DNA of 64,000 bases from Schistosoma mansoni (GCF_000237925.1 NC_031495.1:17876435-17940434); one strand, 5' to 3'; numbered from the stretch's first letter, positions 12,421 through 25,788 are shown. The notes: generated from the letters alone by a model not told the origin. Numbers and translations are program-made.

Positions 12421-15400
12421 GGGAGAATATTAGATTAGGGAGTAGCCTCAGTCGCACGGGTGATTACTAATTCTAACATAAAAGATCCTTGGTCTGAACC
12501 CAACGTGTGGGTTTGGGTGTGTATAGTACTAAAGCATGCTCCATTACCGTTATCAATTTCCTTTTATCGAAAGTTTTCAGATCCTGTGGTGGCCATCTTT
12601 GTGAAACTAATGTTATGTCCAGTAAAACCTAATATCAAACACTAGTTCTTTTTACACCACAGCCGAAAGTGGTCTAAAATAAAGTCATCAACCGAGCAGA
12701 TTGGGCCATGATTGATAATACCGAATGTAATAGTAATAACAATTCATTCTCGAAGAACAGTCTGTTACATGAAGCATACCGGCTTACAAACAAGATCAAA
12801 TTGTTACAGAAGATACAGTCTTCACTGTGGTGGATTAATCAGTGAGTTTGATATTCTATAAGGTACACTGATCATAAAATTATGGGGAATAACACTTATC
12901 ACATATGAATGTAAATGATATTAATAAGATTCGTATGGTCAATATGATGATTGGAGCGCTTTATAGAGGTTGAGTTGCGACGTGCAACTGATAGTCAGAA
13001 GTAAATCTACATAAATTTGAGGGCTTCTGTGAACCGTGGCCTTATATCTCTCGGGAATATCTACGACATTACCATGGCGCAGGACGAAGTCACTCATTCC
13101 ATGTGTGTTTTTGGTGGCATGTCTTGAGGTGGCTGAAAAAAGGATAAGAAAAAGAGAGGACGAGAAGTAAAGCAAAAAGTGTCGATGCCTATTGAAGTTG
13201 ATTCATTTGTGGAGGAACATTTAAGGTATGGCTAATTAGTCCAATTCTCTTTTATTATGATACTTTTCAAGGAAGAGCATCCTAACTGGTTAAAGAAAAT
13301 AGGCTCAAATAAGGTGTGAGTGAATAAAGAACTCTATAAATGAAGGTGGTTAAAATGAAGCTGAAAGTATGAGATTATGTATAGTTTTTAAATACAGTAC
13401 TGAAAATAGTATTCTGATACACAAACAGCTATTTCCCTATATTTTCAAGGCTGTTTCAGCTCATTTTTATTTTCATTGGTTTTATAGGCAGGCGTTGTTT
13501 TTGGCAAATTGCCTATTTTTGCTCCTAACAGGATCAGTAGGTGCGAAGTGAAGCCAATTCAACGTCACCAACACGATTTAAAGAGGTATTTTGGATAATA
13601 AATTGGAATCAATACCATTGGTTCGTGACATCCCACTTGACCATAATGGACAGTAATTTAACAACGTGTTCTGCCCTATAGATGTGAGTGTATTGAAGTT
13701 ACCTCTCCACCACCATATTTGCTGGTCAGTAACGCCGCGCATTCCCCTTTTGTTATTTCAGGCTCTCTTATGATTGTGGTGTGAATGAAAGTTGCTTTAA
13801 TCTAAGCGCTTATCTGGAATATACTGCCTTTGCTAGCTTTATGTTATAAGCAAATCCGATGGTTAAAGCTTCTGTATTATGGGTTAGATATCCATTTATT
13901 ATGTCACATTGTTATGAAGATAACTAATTTTACAGGTTACAAAACACAGGTCCCATTATGTGTGGTTTAGAGATGGTAAGGATAGACAGGATGTCAAAGA
14001 ATACGCGAGACTTTGGAATCTTAAAATTTTCAGAGTAAGAAAATAAAACATTGAGTGACTCACAAGAATTTAGGATAGTCTGAGCTTACTATGATCGGCC
14101 ATTGTTGATCAGCATCCATGAGATTAGTGAGTTATCTGTCTACTTGTACTAGAAAAAGGACAGGACACTTATGAAGAATGATGCAATTTTAACCATTAGA
14201 GAGACTCGGAATCTGAAAGTGAGATGTAGGAGCATGAAGGCGTGAATAATAATCAACGAATAATGGGTTAGGGTAAACCATGTGTTCTATATTCATATTA
14301 ATGACGATGGCGTCTATTATATTCATGATCAGTCTAGATACTAGGCGAAAAGAAAACTGAGAGAAAATCCTGGAAATCCCTCCACAGTATCTCGTTGAAC
14401 AGTACTTTTATTTATTTGTTTCTTCCCCCTGTCGTTTGTTTTACCCTTTATTCAGATCTTTGTAAACCACACTTTGTGTTCTCCAGTCTTCTTCGTTTGA
14501 GGTTTTATTGTCTGACTTTGATTATAGACTCACCTATTTTTACGTAATTTTTCTGTTGCATGTCGCCGGACTACTGACAACGAGGTAGTGTTTGAATAAG
14601 ACCAAAGTCACGGCATTGACAAGCGTATGGCTGCTAACCTTTGACAGTCTGTTTGGAAAGATTGATGGAATTCCTGCAGATAGATAACCGGTCCCGTCTT
14701 GTTGAGAACATTTTTATTGACTCACAGAACGCTTATTTATGTTTGAGAAACCCTTGACTGCATAGTATAGGCTGAACCATCTGACGTATTTCGTATTTTT
14801 GATAAGATTTTTTCCCTTTCGTGAATTAGAACCTTTTAAATATAGCACAATGTTTGTGTTTTGATATAATTTAATATGAATAACTGAAAAAAATTTGCAC
14901 ACCATATAGAAGAATTTAGTCTGGTCTAATCGAACAAATCTTGATTAGTTAGTTCCACGTTCAAACCGAATATTGACATTTCGGTCGTTACATTGAACAT
15001 TCAAAGTTGAGGTCACGGCTAGTGACTTCGTAGGTTTCACAATCATGAGATTCACAGACAAAGAAATGAATGATTATGTAAATGAGGATTCTCACTTTCC
15101 TGCACCTGTTTCTCTCACTTCTTAGACAGTTGTATCTGGTAAGCTCTGAAGTGACGTCGAAGTCATGAACTAACCAGGTTTCGGTCATAGCTTATAAGAG
15201 TGCCTTTAATTCGTTCAGTAATACTCCTTACACATAGAACTTAGCCCTTAGACTACGAGCATTTTTGTATAAAAACCCTAACGAAAACAACCTATCCAAA
15301 TAGGGTTTGGTAGAATTGGCTTCCAAAAACCTGAATACTCCGAAACCCACTAAACGGATATTTTCTTCACCACCTTTTTGAGGGGGTCTTAGTTCAGCTA

Positions 15401-15595
15401 GCGCCATCTTCTGTTCTATTCACCTCTTGAAAAAACATGAGTTCTTATTCAGATGAAAGTGATTTCTTGAATTAGCGCACTAGTTAAAAATGATTTCACT
15501 TTTTCAGAAGTCAGGATAACGTTAATAGGTCTGTAATTGGTATTAGTTCCTGACTACACGATCTTGAAAGATGAGAGTATAATTACCAGGGAGAA
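12420..15595. other. No gene recognised
   Basis: AT-rich with scattered short open frames. The minus-strand frame at 13175-12939 (TKNTHGMSDFVLRHGNVVD) is open for 78 codons, but I recognise no family and see no splice context. Probably intergenic, with old repeat debris. Confidence 0.35.
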
Positions 15596-15599
15596 ACAT

Positions 15600-15985
15600 T
15601 TTCAAAATATAACACTAAGCAGACATCAAAAATGGTGAACGTGGTAACAATTGATCATTATGGTATGACTCAAACTTCCACTCGTGGTCATCTGTATAAC
15701 AAATTCCTAATCACATTAAAATATATCCACAGTCCAAATGTGTTCCTTAAAAGTGCCAAATATCGTATTGTTAAATGCCATGATGTGACGAGGCAGAATA
15801 GACTATGATGTAATTTCCACGTAGGATTTTAAAGGTTAGGTAATCATGTCATGACGAATCTAGAATTTCGTGATTGGGTCTATCATTATAGCAACAAAGA
15901 CAAATGTACTAATACCTAACTGGACCATAATTTCACAGCTCATATGGTTAGGGCTCAACATTTTTCTGAGTTCTCTTACCTATTA
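15600..15985 (+). repeat. Unclassified dispersed repeat, copy A
   Basis: Shares, in the same order and spacing, ggtgaacgtggtaacaattg, a 'tggtcat' block, 'aaatatc/acatcat attg', 'tgatgtgacgaggcagaata', 'catgacgaatct' and 'accataatttcacag' with copy B at 17095-17490. No coding potential, terminal inverted repeats or tRNA boxes were seen. Confidence 0.5.
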
Positions 15986-17094
15986 TTATCAATTTTATGA
16001 TAACCACAATGGGACTACTTGGAGCGTTGATAATTTCTTGAGGGTTTCGTAAGAGTACTTTAGAAGCGTGATTATCAATTTTCGGTTGTATTTTATGTCT
16101 GTTTTCTTCAGTGGAGGTTTCCCTTTCCCCTGTTTCTCGGTTATGTGTAGTAAATATATTTCAAGTTCTTCAATCTGGCATAGAAGCTCAGTTGATCTCA
16201 ACTCCTCATAATCATTCTAACGTATACAAATCGATCTTCATAGTATCTCAAAATTAATACTCACAACTGACTTGTATACATCGTCAACCAGTATGCATGA
16301 ATATAAATAATTGGTTCATTGTACATCAGAGCATTGAGTCTACAACATATCGCCCGTGGATGCACTGATGTTCGAATAACTACCATCAGCTATCCGTCCG
16401 AAATTTACCTAAATATTATTAAATGTTATCATCGTTAAGTAAAAATGAGGTCGAGAAAATCACTCCGCAACTAAATAAACTGTATTTAACTGAAAAAGCT
16501 AACTGGAACACTAGTTGGATATTTTCCGCTCCGCATTTATACTTTTTCCTTTCACCTAGCCTACCAATTCAGATGCCATTGAAAATCAACTCACTCCGAC
16601 AGCATACCAACATAAAACATTCACTGTTTTTATAATTTAAACCAAAAATGATACCAATGTTATCACTTCTACAATATTGGTCTTGTACTTCCTACAACTT
16701 GGGCTATTGACCAAAGATTATTACTATGCATCTTAATGTGACTTGGTAAAGTATCTTTGTACGAAATCATTCTTCGTTATAATCCCGCTATGCTGGACAC
16801 ATAAATAACGTTCATGTGGATTTTCATTCTATGTGGGTTAGGCATGTGATCAAACATTTTGAAATTATTATACGTATTTCGCGATGAGTTACTTCCACCT
16901 TCTTTTTGATATATCTTTTATCTTTTTAATACACGGAAGATTCTTATTAATCTTTTGATATCCGCCGGCGCGCAACAATCCGACTCGTTATGGTGTCGAA
17001 CCGAAATCATAATGATTCTGGTGAGAGAGCATTGTAGTGTTATTGGCCCTAACCAAACAATCCTCAAAGCTTAACATGAGTTAACTGGGAAAAT

Positions 17095-17490
17095 AGATAC
17101 TCAACACTTAACTCAGAGAGAAAGCCAACAAGGGAGAACGTGGGAACAATTGATTCAAGAATTATTCGGCATGGCGTTGCTGAGCCTTGCAGGCATGGTC
17201 ATTCTTGTGTGACCCATATCTTTTCACATTAAATATATTCTTCTGTTCCCAGCTAAAATATACTCTTCAGAAATGCTAAACATCATATTGCGGATTGTTG
17301 TGATATGATGAGTCAGGATAGACAATGATATGACTTCCATGTATAATCTTATAAGTTAGATAGTCACATCATGACAAATCTACAATTTTAGACTAAGGCA
17401 TATAAACATAGCATTACTGATGAAGAAGTAAACCATAATTCCACAAATTAAGTGGATAATATCAGGCTGAACGTCTATGAGTTCGCGACA
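17095..17490 (+). repeat. Unclassified dispersed repeat, copy B
   Basis: Diverged copy of 15600-15985: ggagaacgtgggaacaattg, gcatggtcattcttgtg, tgatgagtcaggatagacaa, catgacaaatctacaatttt and accataattccacaa occur in the same order. The two copies lie 1.5 kb apart in the same orientation. Whether this is an old tandem duplication or two insertions is not clear. Confidence 0.5.
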
Positions 17491-17829
17491 TATTCACATA
17501 TAATTTTCATTTTCACTCCAGGATTTCTTCGGATAATCTGAGTCCTGCATTTTTCCACTGAATAGGGCAGTGTATCGAAAGAAAGTTTATCCAATTCATC
17601 CACTGAGTGGTTGTATTTGTTATCGACTGACAAACTTGTTGTCGTCCCTCCATAGACCCTTTTCAAATTACACTGCACAAGATTCCAAGTCACCCAGATT
17701 TGTGGCCAGACTGCATTTAGACCAGTAGTAAAAGACCAGATATATATGATATCGACTACTGTTTTGTGACTAATGACTTGAAAATGTCCCAGACTGAGTG
17801 ATGAGCAGTCATAATCTGATTTTTTCAAT

Positions 17830-19205
17830 GGTAAGCGACTGATTCAAAATCTTAACATTGCACTTCTAGTTTTGAAAAGTGTGCAAATAGTACCTTATAG
17901 CTGTGCTCAAAGTACTACTAGCAACAGTGCAGTATATGAAACTGACAGTCACAAATTCGAATCATTTAAAGAACATCATTCACTTCAAGTTCATAAATTT
18001 GGCTTTTTATTAAGTATCAAACAACCTGAAACTAGATTTCAGGGTTTCATGTCGATAAGTCCCAAACGCACAACACCGGAACGACTTTTAAAATTTACGT
18101 AACGTAACCTTGAGTCACGCTGCAATTTACGTTCTGGACCGTCGTTATTTGAAGTTTAAACTAAGTGCTGTTAGTAAAATTGCTCTCTGTGTTTACTATT
18201 TCCGATTCTGAATGTATTTACAGACGTCGCATAATGTCACGTTTGGAATTTCAAGGTCTCAGTCATCTAAACATGTACACTTTTAAAACGTTCTATAGAA
18301 ATCATGTAGTTAGTTTGTAGGCACGTACCATTTATAACAGGGAAAAAGTTTAGACCTGTTGGTTTCCACTGCAAAGTTTTTCTCATGTGACTTTTGCTAT
18401 ACTTGCCTGCACTTATACATTTAGACGTTTAATATTTATACAAACCATTTTCCAGTGAAATTCCGGAGTACGTTGAGAAAATAATGGTTTTGTCTAGTTT
18501 ACTTGAAACCCACTGAATTTTCCAATGAGGCTCTCTGAAATTGCTCAGCTGGTTCGTTTCCTTAAAATTCTGATTTTGTAGGAACTGAATTTAAAATTCC
18601 AAATGATACATTGTTTTTACAAATAACCAGTTTTTCACCTGATTTTGAGCTAAGCTCATGCAGAATTTCACAAAATGAAGCAATCAAATTTGTTCACCCG
18701 TCAGTTTCGTGACACTAAAATAAAGTCGAAATAGCTCTTAGAGGATACATTATTTTTGATCGAGTTCGTCGTATGGTACCATAATGTATTATATATTTCC
18801 AGGCTTGTTACGATACTCAAGCCAACCTGTTTCTACATATGTTAGTCATGACCAAAGTAATACTTTATGTGAACAACACTTGAAATCTTGAATTCTAGAT
18901 TGTTATTTCGAGTTTATTTTCTTTTGTTCTTGTAATTAACAGTTATTTGTATATCTTTATCAGTCAGTGAGATTCGACGCAAATCCTGGTACGTATGTAC
19001 ATCAGTATAAGTGGTCTATTTTTGTCATTGTGCGAAATTAAGAGAATATAAGGCTTTTGCTCACATTATTATAGACAAATTATAAACTTTAGTGAGCATC
19101 AACGGTTCTCTAATGCTCTGAAATAGCCTATTGTGCCAAACGAAGTAATGTTTAAAGTTGTGTGCTATGTCATAATGAATTTCTACGTTAAGTTTTGAAG
19201 GAAGT
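17830..19205. other. No feature recognised
   Basis: AT-rich intergenic DNA between the WDR81-like and POLR3F genes, which are divergently transcribed. Any shared regulatory region would fall between about 10.3 and 19.7 kb, but no promoter motif could be assigned. Confidence 0.35.
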
Positions 19206-19208
19206 ATC

Positions 19209-19440
19209 GGCGAGACTGTAGTTTATGGTCGATCTTTGTGAAACACTAACGACCTTGAGAATATTAGGTACGAGTTATAAATTAATGTGGTGGGTTAGTA
19301 TTAGTATTTACAGCTGGGCATTAGGGTTAAAAATTGGATTTAGGGTTTCATCAAGAACTGACATCAGCTATAATGCCATAATTCTATTTGGCCATATAGA
19401 TGAGTGAATTCCTCACCAATATCCAAGACCTGTTTTACAT
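19209..19440 (+). repeat. Dispersed repeat core, related to the inside of the TIR elements
   Basis: Starts ggcgagactgtagtttatgg and continues tcgatctttg, gaccttgagaatatt, tttagggtttcatcaagaac, tgacatcagctataatgcca and ends near ccaagacctg. The same ordered blocks occur inside the TIR elements at 28937 and 59532 and alone at 50686 and 58890. No terminal inverted partner is visible here. Confidence 0.7.
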
Positions 19441-19670
19441 CTAATTGGTTTGTCCATAAATTATAGTATTACGTTTTTGTTCAAACTATTACGTATATGC
19501 TTTTTGAAGTACTTGAGAGAATTACAAGATGGTACACACTTTTTGAAATTCCTCTATAAGACTAAATATATTATCACATTAGTTTGGGTTTACTTCACTG
19601 CATTACATGACACGTAAAGCTCAATAATGAGTTAGTTCTCCTTCCTTTAACGTAAAAGTATCAAGCTGTG

Positions 19671-19685
19671 TTATTTCTGTTTCAG
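19671..19685 (+). promoter_or_regulatory. Strong splice acceptor just upstream of the POLR3F start codon
   Basis: A pyrimidine-rich tract ending ttatttctgtttcag lies 16 bases before the ATG at 19702. It could be the 3' end of a 5'-UTR intron or a spliced-leader trans-splicing acceptor, a process established in schistosomes. The sequence alone cannot separate these. Confidence 0.5.
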
Positions 19686-19701
19686 ATTGTGTTCATCACA
19701 G

Positions 19702-22700
19702 ATGAAAGAGGATTCTAATTGTCTTCGAGAAAGGTTTGTTATCGTCAAACGTTTTCATTTCGGTCAGGGTTCTCAATTTGTTCAAGTCATCACGAGGAGC
19801 TCTTACACAAAAGCATTTTGAAAAGGAATTTTCTGACGTATCACTCACTACCATTCTACCCATCTTAAATGCATTACAAAAGGAGGGGATGTTGGATGTT
19901 TTGGTTAATACAGATAGGACTTTATCATGGCAACTTAGAGATCAAGATTCGACTGAGTAAGCAAACGCAGAACATATCTTAATTTTTACCAGAAAGTTAA
20001 AAAGCTTATCGGATTTGGAAGAACGTTTGGTTTACAATGCTATACGTAACGCCGGCGAAGACGGTATATTGCTTCTAATCTCATTTCCATACCTTAATCT
20101 CTAATTCAGCTGCATCATTAAAGCTAATTAGTTCAGAAACTAAACTGCCTCAAAATCGCATACCTAGGATACTAAAATCACTAATTTCTAAGAAGATGAT
20201 CAAAGAAGTGCCGATGGCTGTTGGTCACAAACAGAAAGTTTACTTGCTAATGGAATTAGAACCCAGTGAAAAGTTGGCTGCAAATACATTATTTGCCGGT
20301 GATTCTGGTGTGGATGCAGAGTTTATTTCTATTTTAAGAACAGCCTGCCTAAAGTATCTTCAGGATAAGGTTCTCGTGTGACATTCTGACACACATTTTA
20401 TAGGCGATTTCAGCTTCTCATATTGCTGATCCATTAGAACGTCGGCAAGCTTCATATGTTTCTTGTGAAGAAATTCATCGTTTTATCACTAACACAAAAA
20501 TTTGCACGGTAAGCCCTAAAGCGATACAATATTCTTATCAAGCTGAACCCTAGATAAGCTGTATTTTTATATTTTGTGACAAACAACAATCTTAGATTAA
20601 CACAAGATATTACCGCAAATTCCACCTCTGATTAATGCGAATTACTAACTATTACTGAACCTCTGAGCGAGCAGACTACCTGGTATTCTGTACAAAAATG
20701 TCGAAAATACCTATTGTACACTGATTGTTTTCACCTTTACATCTAGTTTCATTGGTGGACTTTGAGAAGTATATTCATTTATACTCAAAATTATACTATA
20801 AAAGTGATAACTTAAAGTAAGAACCTGTTTCCAAATCATGGAAAATTTAATACTACATCTTTCGGTCAATATGTACCGGTAATTCTGCAGAAATAACAAG
20901 TATATGTACACTAATAAACAGAGAGCGATCTCTGTGTAGCATTTTTTCTCATAGTCTATTTACTTCTGAACTGTTTCACAGATAAATCCAAACAAAACGG
21001 TTTTCCTACTTTCTGGCGACATAATCTCATTTCGGTTTTTCATAAATTTATATGATAAAAAGAATGGTATATTTTTTGGAGGTTTTATGATACAATTTTT
21101 TTTATTTCCTATCTTGTACATACTAAATAACTTAGTTTTGTTAGTCAAGTAATAGCTGTTAATCTTTGATACTTTTCCGAAAGTGGAAAATAACTCTCGT
21201 TAACAAAAATGACACGATAGGGCAACCTTTTACATGTCTAACCATAAAGCGTAACATATTAGGCAAATAGTTGTATTCGTTTGCTGCGTATGACTAGCTG
21301 CTTTCTATTTTTTTAAGATGTTAATGGGTATAACTCACAAAGTACAAGTTAGTATTCTCATTTGTGGACTAGATACTAAGTGTGTATAACATTGAGATAA
21401 TTCATATTTTGTTCGTCAATTAATTCAGTATCCTCTAGAATCACCGAGTAAAGATCGGATTCATTTATGACAGTGCCTTCGAACTATTTAGTTGGTGGAT
21501 ATACAACGGAATGCATCCATTACCGTGCTATGAGCAAAACACTTGTAAGCTGGGTTCTACTTAGCATTCGCTAAACGTTTACAATAAATAACTGTGGTGG
21601 GAAGTCAACATATCTTTGCTTTGTCTATTTGCTACACTGTTTCTTTTTGAAGATGAATTCAATGTTATTCTCTAAACCATTAAGACAGTTAGTTAACCAC
21701 AAATTTAGAACACTATTTGGTTTTGCATTGTGAAGTTATTTCAGAATTTCATATTTTTAACGAGTGGATAATGGTCACAAAGCGTAGACACAATGATCAC
21801 ATTTTGTGGTTTAAGGACAGGTAGATCTGTGCTTATCAATGTCGCTAGCTGTCATGTGATGTTATTTTTCGTTTTCCGAACTAAATGAGTTATTTCAGAT
21901 GGTGCATCGGTAGTATTTCTTCTTTGTTTGACTTCATCTATGTATTTTGATGTTTGAATGAGCGACCAATAGTTCTTACAAGATTTATGCCCCTCTAAAC
22001 GAACGTGAGTTCCCGGTTAGTTTCTATAACACCTACCCCATGAATATATTTTAAGGTCTTTAATTGGTAATATTTGGCGACATTTATTGTCAATCAGTAA
22101 TAAAATTTACCCTTTATTACACTTCAGTAGGTATTTTTCCTAAGAGCTAATTAGTATTCAGATGATACGAGTCTGTTAGCTTAGGGTGAAATTTCCCGTA
22201 CATACAATGGACATTGATAGTCGAGCAAGTTTTAAAATCCTTTTTCCGATAAGTCAAAGTATCATAACATAGTTTACTGAATTCTCATCACAAACTTACG
22301 TTTGGTACATCTTTTGCGCTCCATATAAACTTAAAGATAGGTGATATGAAAATAAGCTTCGGTAAACTAAACCCATTTTCCTCTGAAGATTGAATTTAAA
22401 ATTCATTTTATGAATTTATTTTTAAATGTTTAATAAAGTTGACCTTACTATCCGAATAAATTCTTTGCTTGTAAATTAAGTTACCAAGCTTGCCATTTTA
22501 TTTTTACCAAATTATTAGGTTATAGTAAAATTAATTAAAAACTTGGACATCAGGATTTTTATTAAGTGGATTTTGTAACGGTTACAGCTTTTGAGGATTG
22601 GTGCAAGAGGTATTGAACCAGGAAATGTATTTTTAAAACCATGTTGTTAAATGAACAATATATTTACCTCTGACATTTATCAGTCGTTTGTAGTTATGCA

Positions 22701-24297
22701 ACCTTACTTTACATACTGAACTTCAGTCTGTTGCGTCATACGCTCAAACTTGTCACTACCTACTAAGATTTAGACAGCTAAGTAATGGTATTAGAAGCCC
22801 TCACCTGGTAGATTTTACACATGATCTTACAAACGAACGCAAATGTCGTTGCTAAATTGTGCGTGAAAAGATTTTATCAGTACAGTGTGTCACTGCCTAG
22901 AGTTCTTAATGTATGAGAGATCATAGGAAATACATATCTAAGCCTTACACCGAAAATAGGAATTTATTATTGTAAAGGATTTGGAGGTTTTATGCATTGA
23001 AAATCTATAGTATAAAATAAAGTGATATTATTAAACGAGCAAGCTACTGGAGATTAACACCAACATTTTCACAGTGCTTTTATTTTAGGAATTAGAATAT
23101 CAGATGATAGATTGCGTAAAACTTACTTTTATATTTGTTGTGTATGTTATTTAGGTGTAAGTAATTTAAAAGTTTGCATAACTCCTGTCTTTGATATCGT
23201 GACGTTCTTAGGTATCTATGACTGTTCAGGATGTCCAATGTGTCCTTGAAGTTTTAAAGTTTGGGGGCGAACTGGAAACACGTATTACTTCTGAAACATC
23301 TGAACAAAGTACTAGTTTTGGAATACTTTATCGACTAGCTACACAAACACCATCTGTTGCAAATTTGGCTAATATTCCTTGTACAATATGCTTGGTAAGT
23401 GTTCCTGATATCAAGCTGGTTAATTTAATATTCAACTGGTGAGATTAAACAATTGTTGTACTAGTCTATAGATATTCTTTAAGAAAACGAGTGCCCAACA
23501 TTTGTAGATGTTGTGTGTAATAAATTATGGTTTTATATTGTTTGCTTTATTATTTAGTTTTATGAAAGTAGACCTGTAAGAAAGAGTGTAGATCATCGGA
23601 TAGATTTTATTTCGTTGATTTTACTTTCAGAGCTATACACTCGCATGTACGTATATATAAAAGCATATTCTTCATATTTGATATTGATTCACTGATAAAA
23701 TAAAATGCAAACTTAAGGATGAGGAAATTTCGGAATCCTATGTAGTTGTTTATGTGGAAATCAAAGCTTACTTTTGTTAGATACTTTTGAAATGTATTAT
23801 AGAAAGGGTTTCTAAATCTTAAATTTGTTGTGTACAATGACATTTCTCTCAATAAACTTTACATAAACTGATTTTGTTATTGAAACTCAGCATCGAAATA
23901 TTTCACATACCAGTTTTTAAAATAATCAGTCGAGTAGTGTATTGGGGGTTAAAGCATCTTCCTCTAGACCATTAAATTATAGGTTCGAAGCCTGTTTCAT
24001 TTCACCTTGGCCAGTCGTAGCAAGCTCATTAGCCTCCATACAAAAATCCTTGTTCGAAATCCAGTACTTAAATGTCAATGATTAACAATACTATTATTAA
24101 ATTCATAGTCTTCTGTATCAATAATTATTACTCATATAACTAATAAATCTTTCGTCGTCATGACTTTCCATCATATTTTCATAAATAATTTCTATTTATT
24201 TTAAACAAATTCCATTTAGTGTCGAAAGGACTGTCGTCCAGACGGACCAATCAATCCTCAATCATGTAAACTTTTTCAAGAATTTCTTGAGTTCTGA
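19702..24297 (+). CDS. POLR3F: RNA polymerase III subunit RPC6/RPC39 (POLR3F), complete
   Basis: Seven exons: 19702-19733, 19768-19956, 19993-20063, 20110-20369, 20404-20508, 23212-23394, 24220-24297. All junctions keep frame; the total is 918 bases, 305 residues, close to the human protein of about 316. The N-terminal half holds the tandem winged helices (VLNLFKSSRGALTQKHFEKE; LEERLVYNAIRNAG; ILKSLISKKMIKEVPMAVG; KVYLLMELEP). A C-terminal winged helix (MTVQDVQCVLEVLKF, GILYRL) precedes a CX2CX5CX10C set (CTIC, then CRKDC, then SC) matching the known iron-sulfur site of human RPC39. The protein ends FQEFLEF, like EWLEF in human. In the Pol III heterotrimer this subunit helps open the promoter. 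Introns 1-4 are 34, 36, 46 and 34 bp; introns 5 and 6 are 2703 and 825 bp. For intron 4 an alternative donor at 20376 would add two codons. Confidence 0.95.
20509..23211 (+). other. Large fifth intron of POLR3F
   Basis: Bounded by gtaagc at 20509 and cttag at 23211. AT-rich. No mobile element, RNA gene or alternative exon was recognised in its 2.7 kb. Confidence 0.7.
23930..24045 (+). repeat. tRNA-like SINE in POLR3F intron 6
   Basis: A box A-like tgtattgggggttaaagc is followed about 30 bases later by a good box B, ggttcgaagcc, and then cttggcc. Related to the poorer copy at 9165-9275. It lies in the last intron, 175 bases before the final exon. Confidence 0.55.
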
Positions 24298-24517
24298 CGA
24301 AGATTGTATAATGACCAGCTATATGCATTTTTAAAGCACTATATTCTAAAACATTGCATATTCACTTCATATTAAAAAGATTCATTGTTGGTCTTTCATG
24401 CTTGCTTTTACCATTGTGCCGGCGAATAGTAATTTTATTTTTATTGTCGTGCCGCTTTGTTTATTTTATTCTTGTTAATCAAATAGAAATATTTTTGAGT
24501 TTTTATTATCTCAATTT

Positions 24518-24523
24518 AATAAA
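24518..24523 (+). terminator. Possible polyadenylation signal of POLR3F
   Basis: An aataaa hexamer occurs about 220 bases after the stop codon at 24297. In DNA this AT-rich such hexamers are common, so the call is weak. Confidence 0.3.
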
Positions 24524-24849
24524 AAGATGATATAAGTACACGGTTCCAAACAATCATAACTGTTGGTGTTTTGACAATGATTTAAGCATTGAAATTGTTG
24601 ATTAGTAAATTATTTTCCTCTTCGGCGTTTATAAATCAGTTACAACTAACTGTGGGTGTATAAATCTGTTAAGTTTGTGCGTGGAAACGATTAGTACAAC
24701 TTTTTTACCTATAGTATGCAAATTTATGGACTACCCATTTGTCAACTTTATCCATTCACAATGATTGTTCAGAAATTTATAATAGACATCTAAATAGTAG
24801 TTTATATTTAGTAAGGCCTTAGTGAGGAAAAGAATGTAAAGCATTTTTC

Positions 24850-25700
24850 TAATAATATGTTTCTACTATATAGATAAAATTATAAGTTCCTCGGTATGAA
24901 TTTGTTTTTTTCCTAGATTATGTGTCCAGTTACGGGCCTTTATTACACTTGTGTTTTATAATCCAGACAGGATGCCTGTCTTTTCAGTGAGCAGCAACCT
25001 ATCTCTTGTTATATAGTCCTTAGAATCAATCGACTTCTCTTCATCATGTTTACGATGTGACCATCGAGTTAAGTATGTCGTTACCGCTGTTGGATGTCTT
25101 GAATATCACGTAGTTGGAAGCGATCGAAAATAAGCTCAGAACTCAAGTACTGTGCTGGTTTGTGTCAGTCAGCATGGAGTATCTGCAGTTATGAGTTGAC
25201 CGGTGCTCTCTTAGATGCTTGAACCTTCTTTATCCAGAAGAGCAATTGGAAACGTTGACACTGAGATATTCGACTTTCAATCTCTGAGATAGGATTATCT
25301 CCACCCCTATAACAGTGGTTAGGGAAATATGACGTTTTGAAATAGGATTAATTGGCTTAATGGCATTTCGCACATCTTGAGGATCGATAATTGAAGGTCC
25401 GAGAAAACGGATGGCGTAGGTACTCACTACTCAGAAATACTAAAGTAAACCGAAATATTCTCTTGGTGCTCCTCGAAGTTCAGTGGCTTTCCAAATGGAA
25501 CTATCTTCGAAGCAATCCAAGTTGATATGCTGCACTTTTATTTTTGGTAGTCCTAGTTCCAGGACATAAAGTACTCGTTTGTTTTATCTGTAAGAGTAAA
25601 TGTTTGACTTCAGTTAATCCACAACCTATCAATAAAATATATTTTAAAAGGATTTTACGATGGATATCTATTTTAAGCATTAAGAATATGAAACAATTGT
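24850..25700. other. Unidentified, less AT-rich block between convergent genes
   Basis: Lies between the 3' ends of POLR3F and the EGF/TSP1 gene. About 24910-25560 is visibly richer in G and C than its flanks and holds a minus-strand open frame (RFLGPSIIDPQDVRNAIKP, 25427-25230) that I do not recognise. It may be repeat debris. Confidence 0.3.
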
Positions 25701-25788
25701 TTAAACTGATTTAATGACGAATGAATAAACACAGTAAACGTTTTCAGTTTGTAAAACGTATAAACTCGTAACAGTTATTAAAGATCTG

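Noticed and set aside
12939-13175. 78-codon minus-strand open frame (SDFVLRHGNVVDIPERY)
   Set aside because: Looks protein-like in composition but matches no family I know and has no neighbouring exons.
17475-17828. 117-codon minus-strand open frame
   Set aside because: No recognised motif. It overlaps the end of the unclassified repeat and has no splice or start context, so I do not call it a gene.
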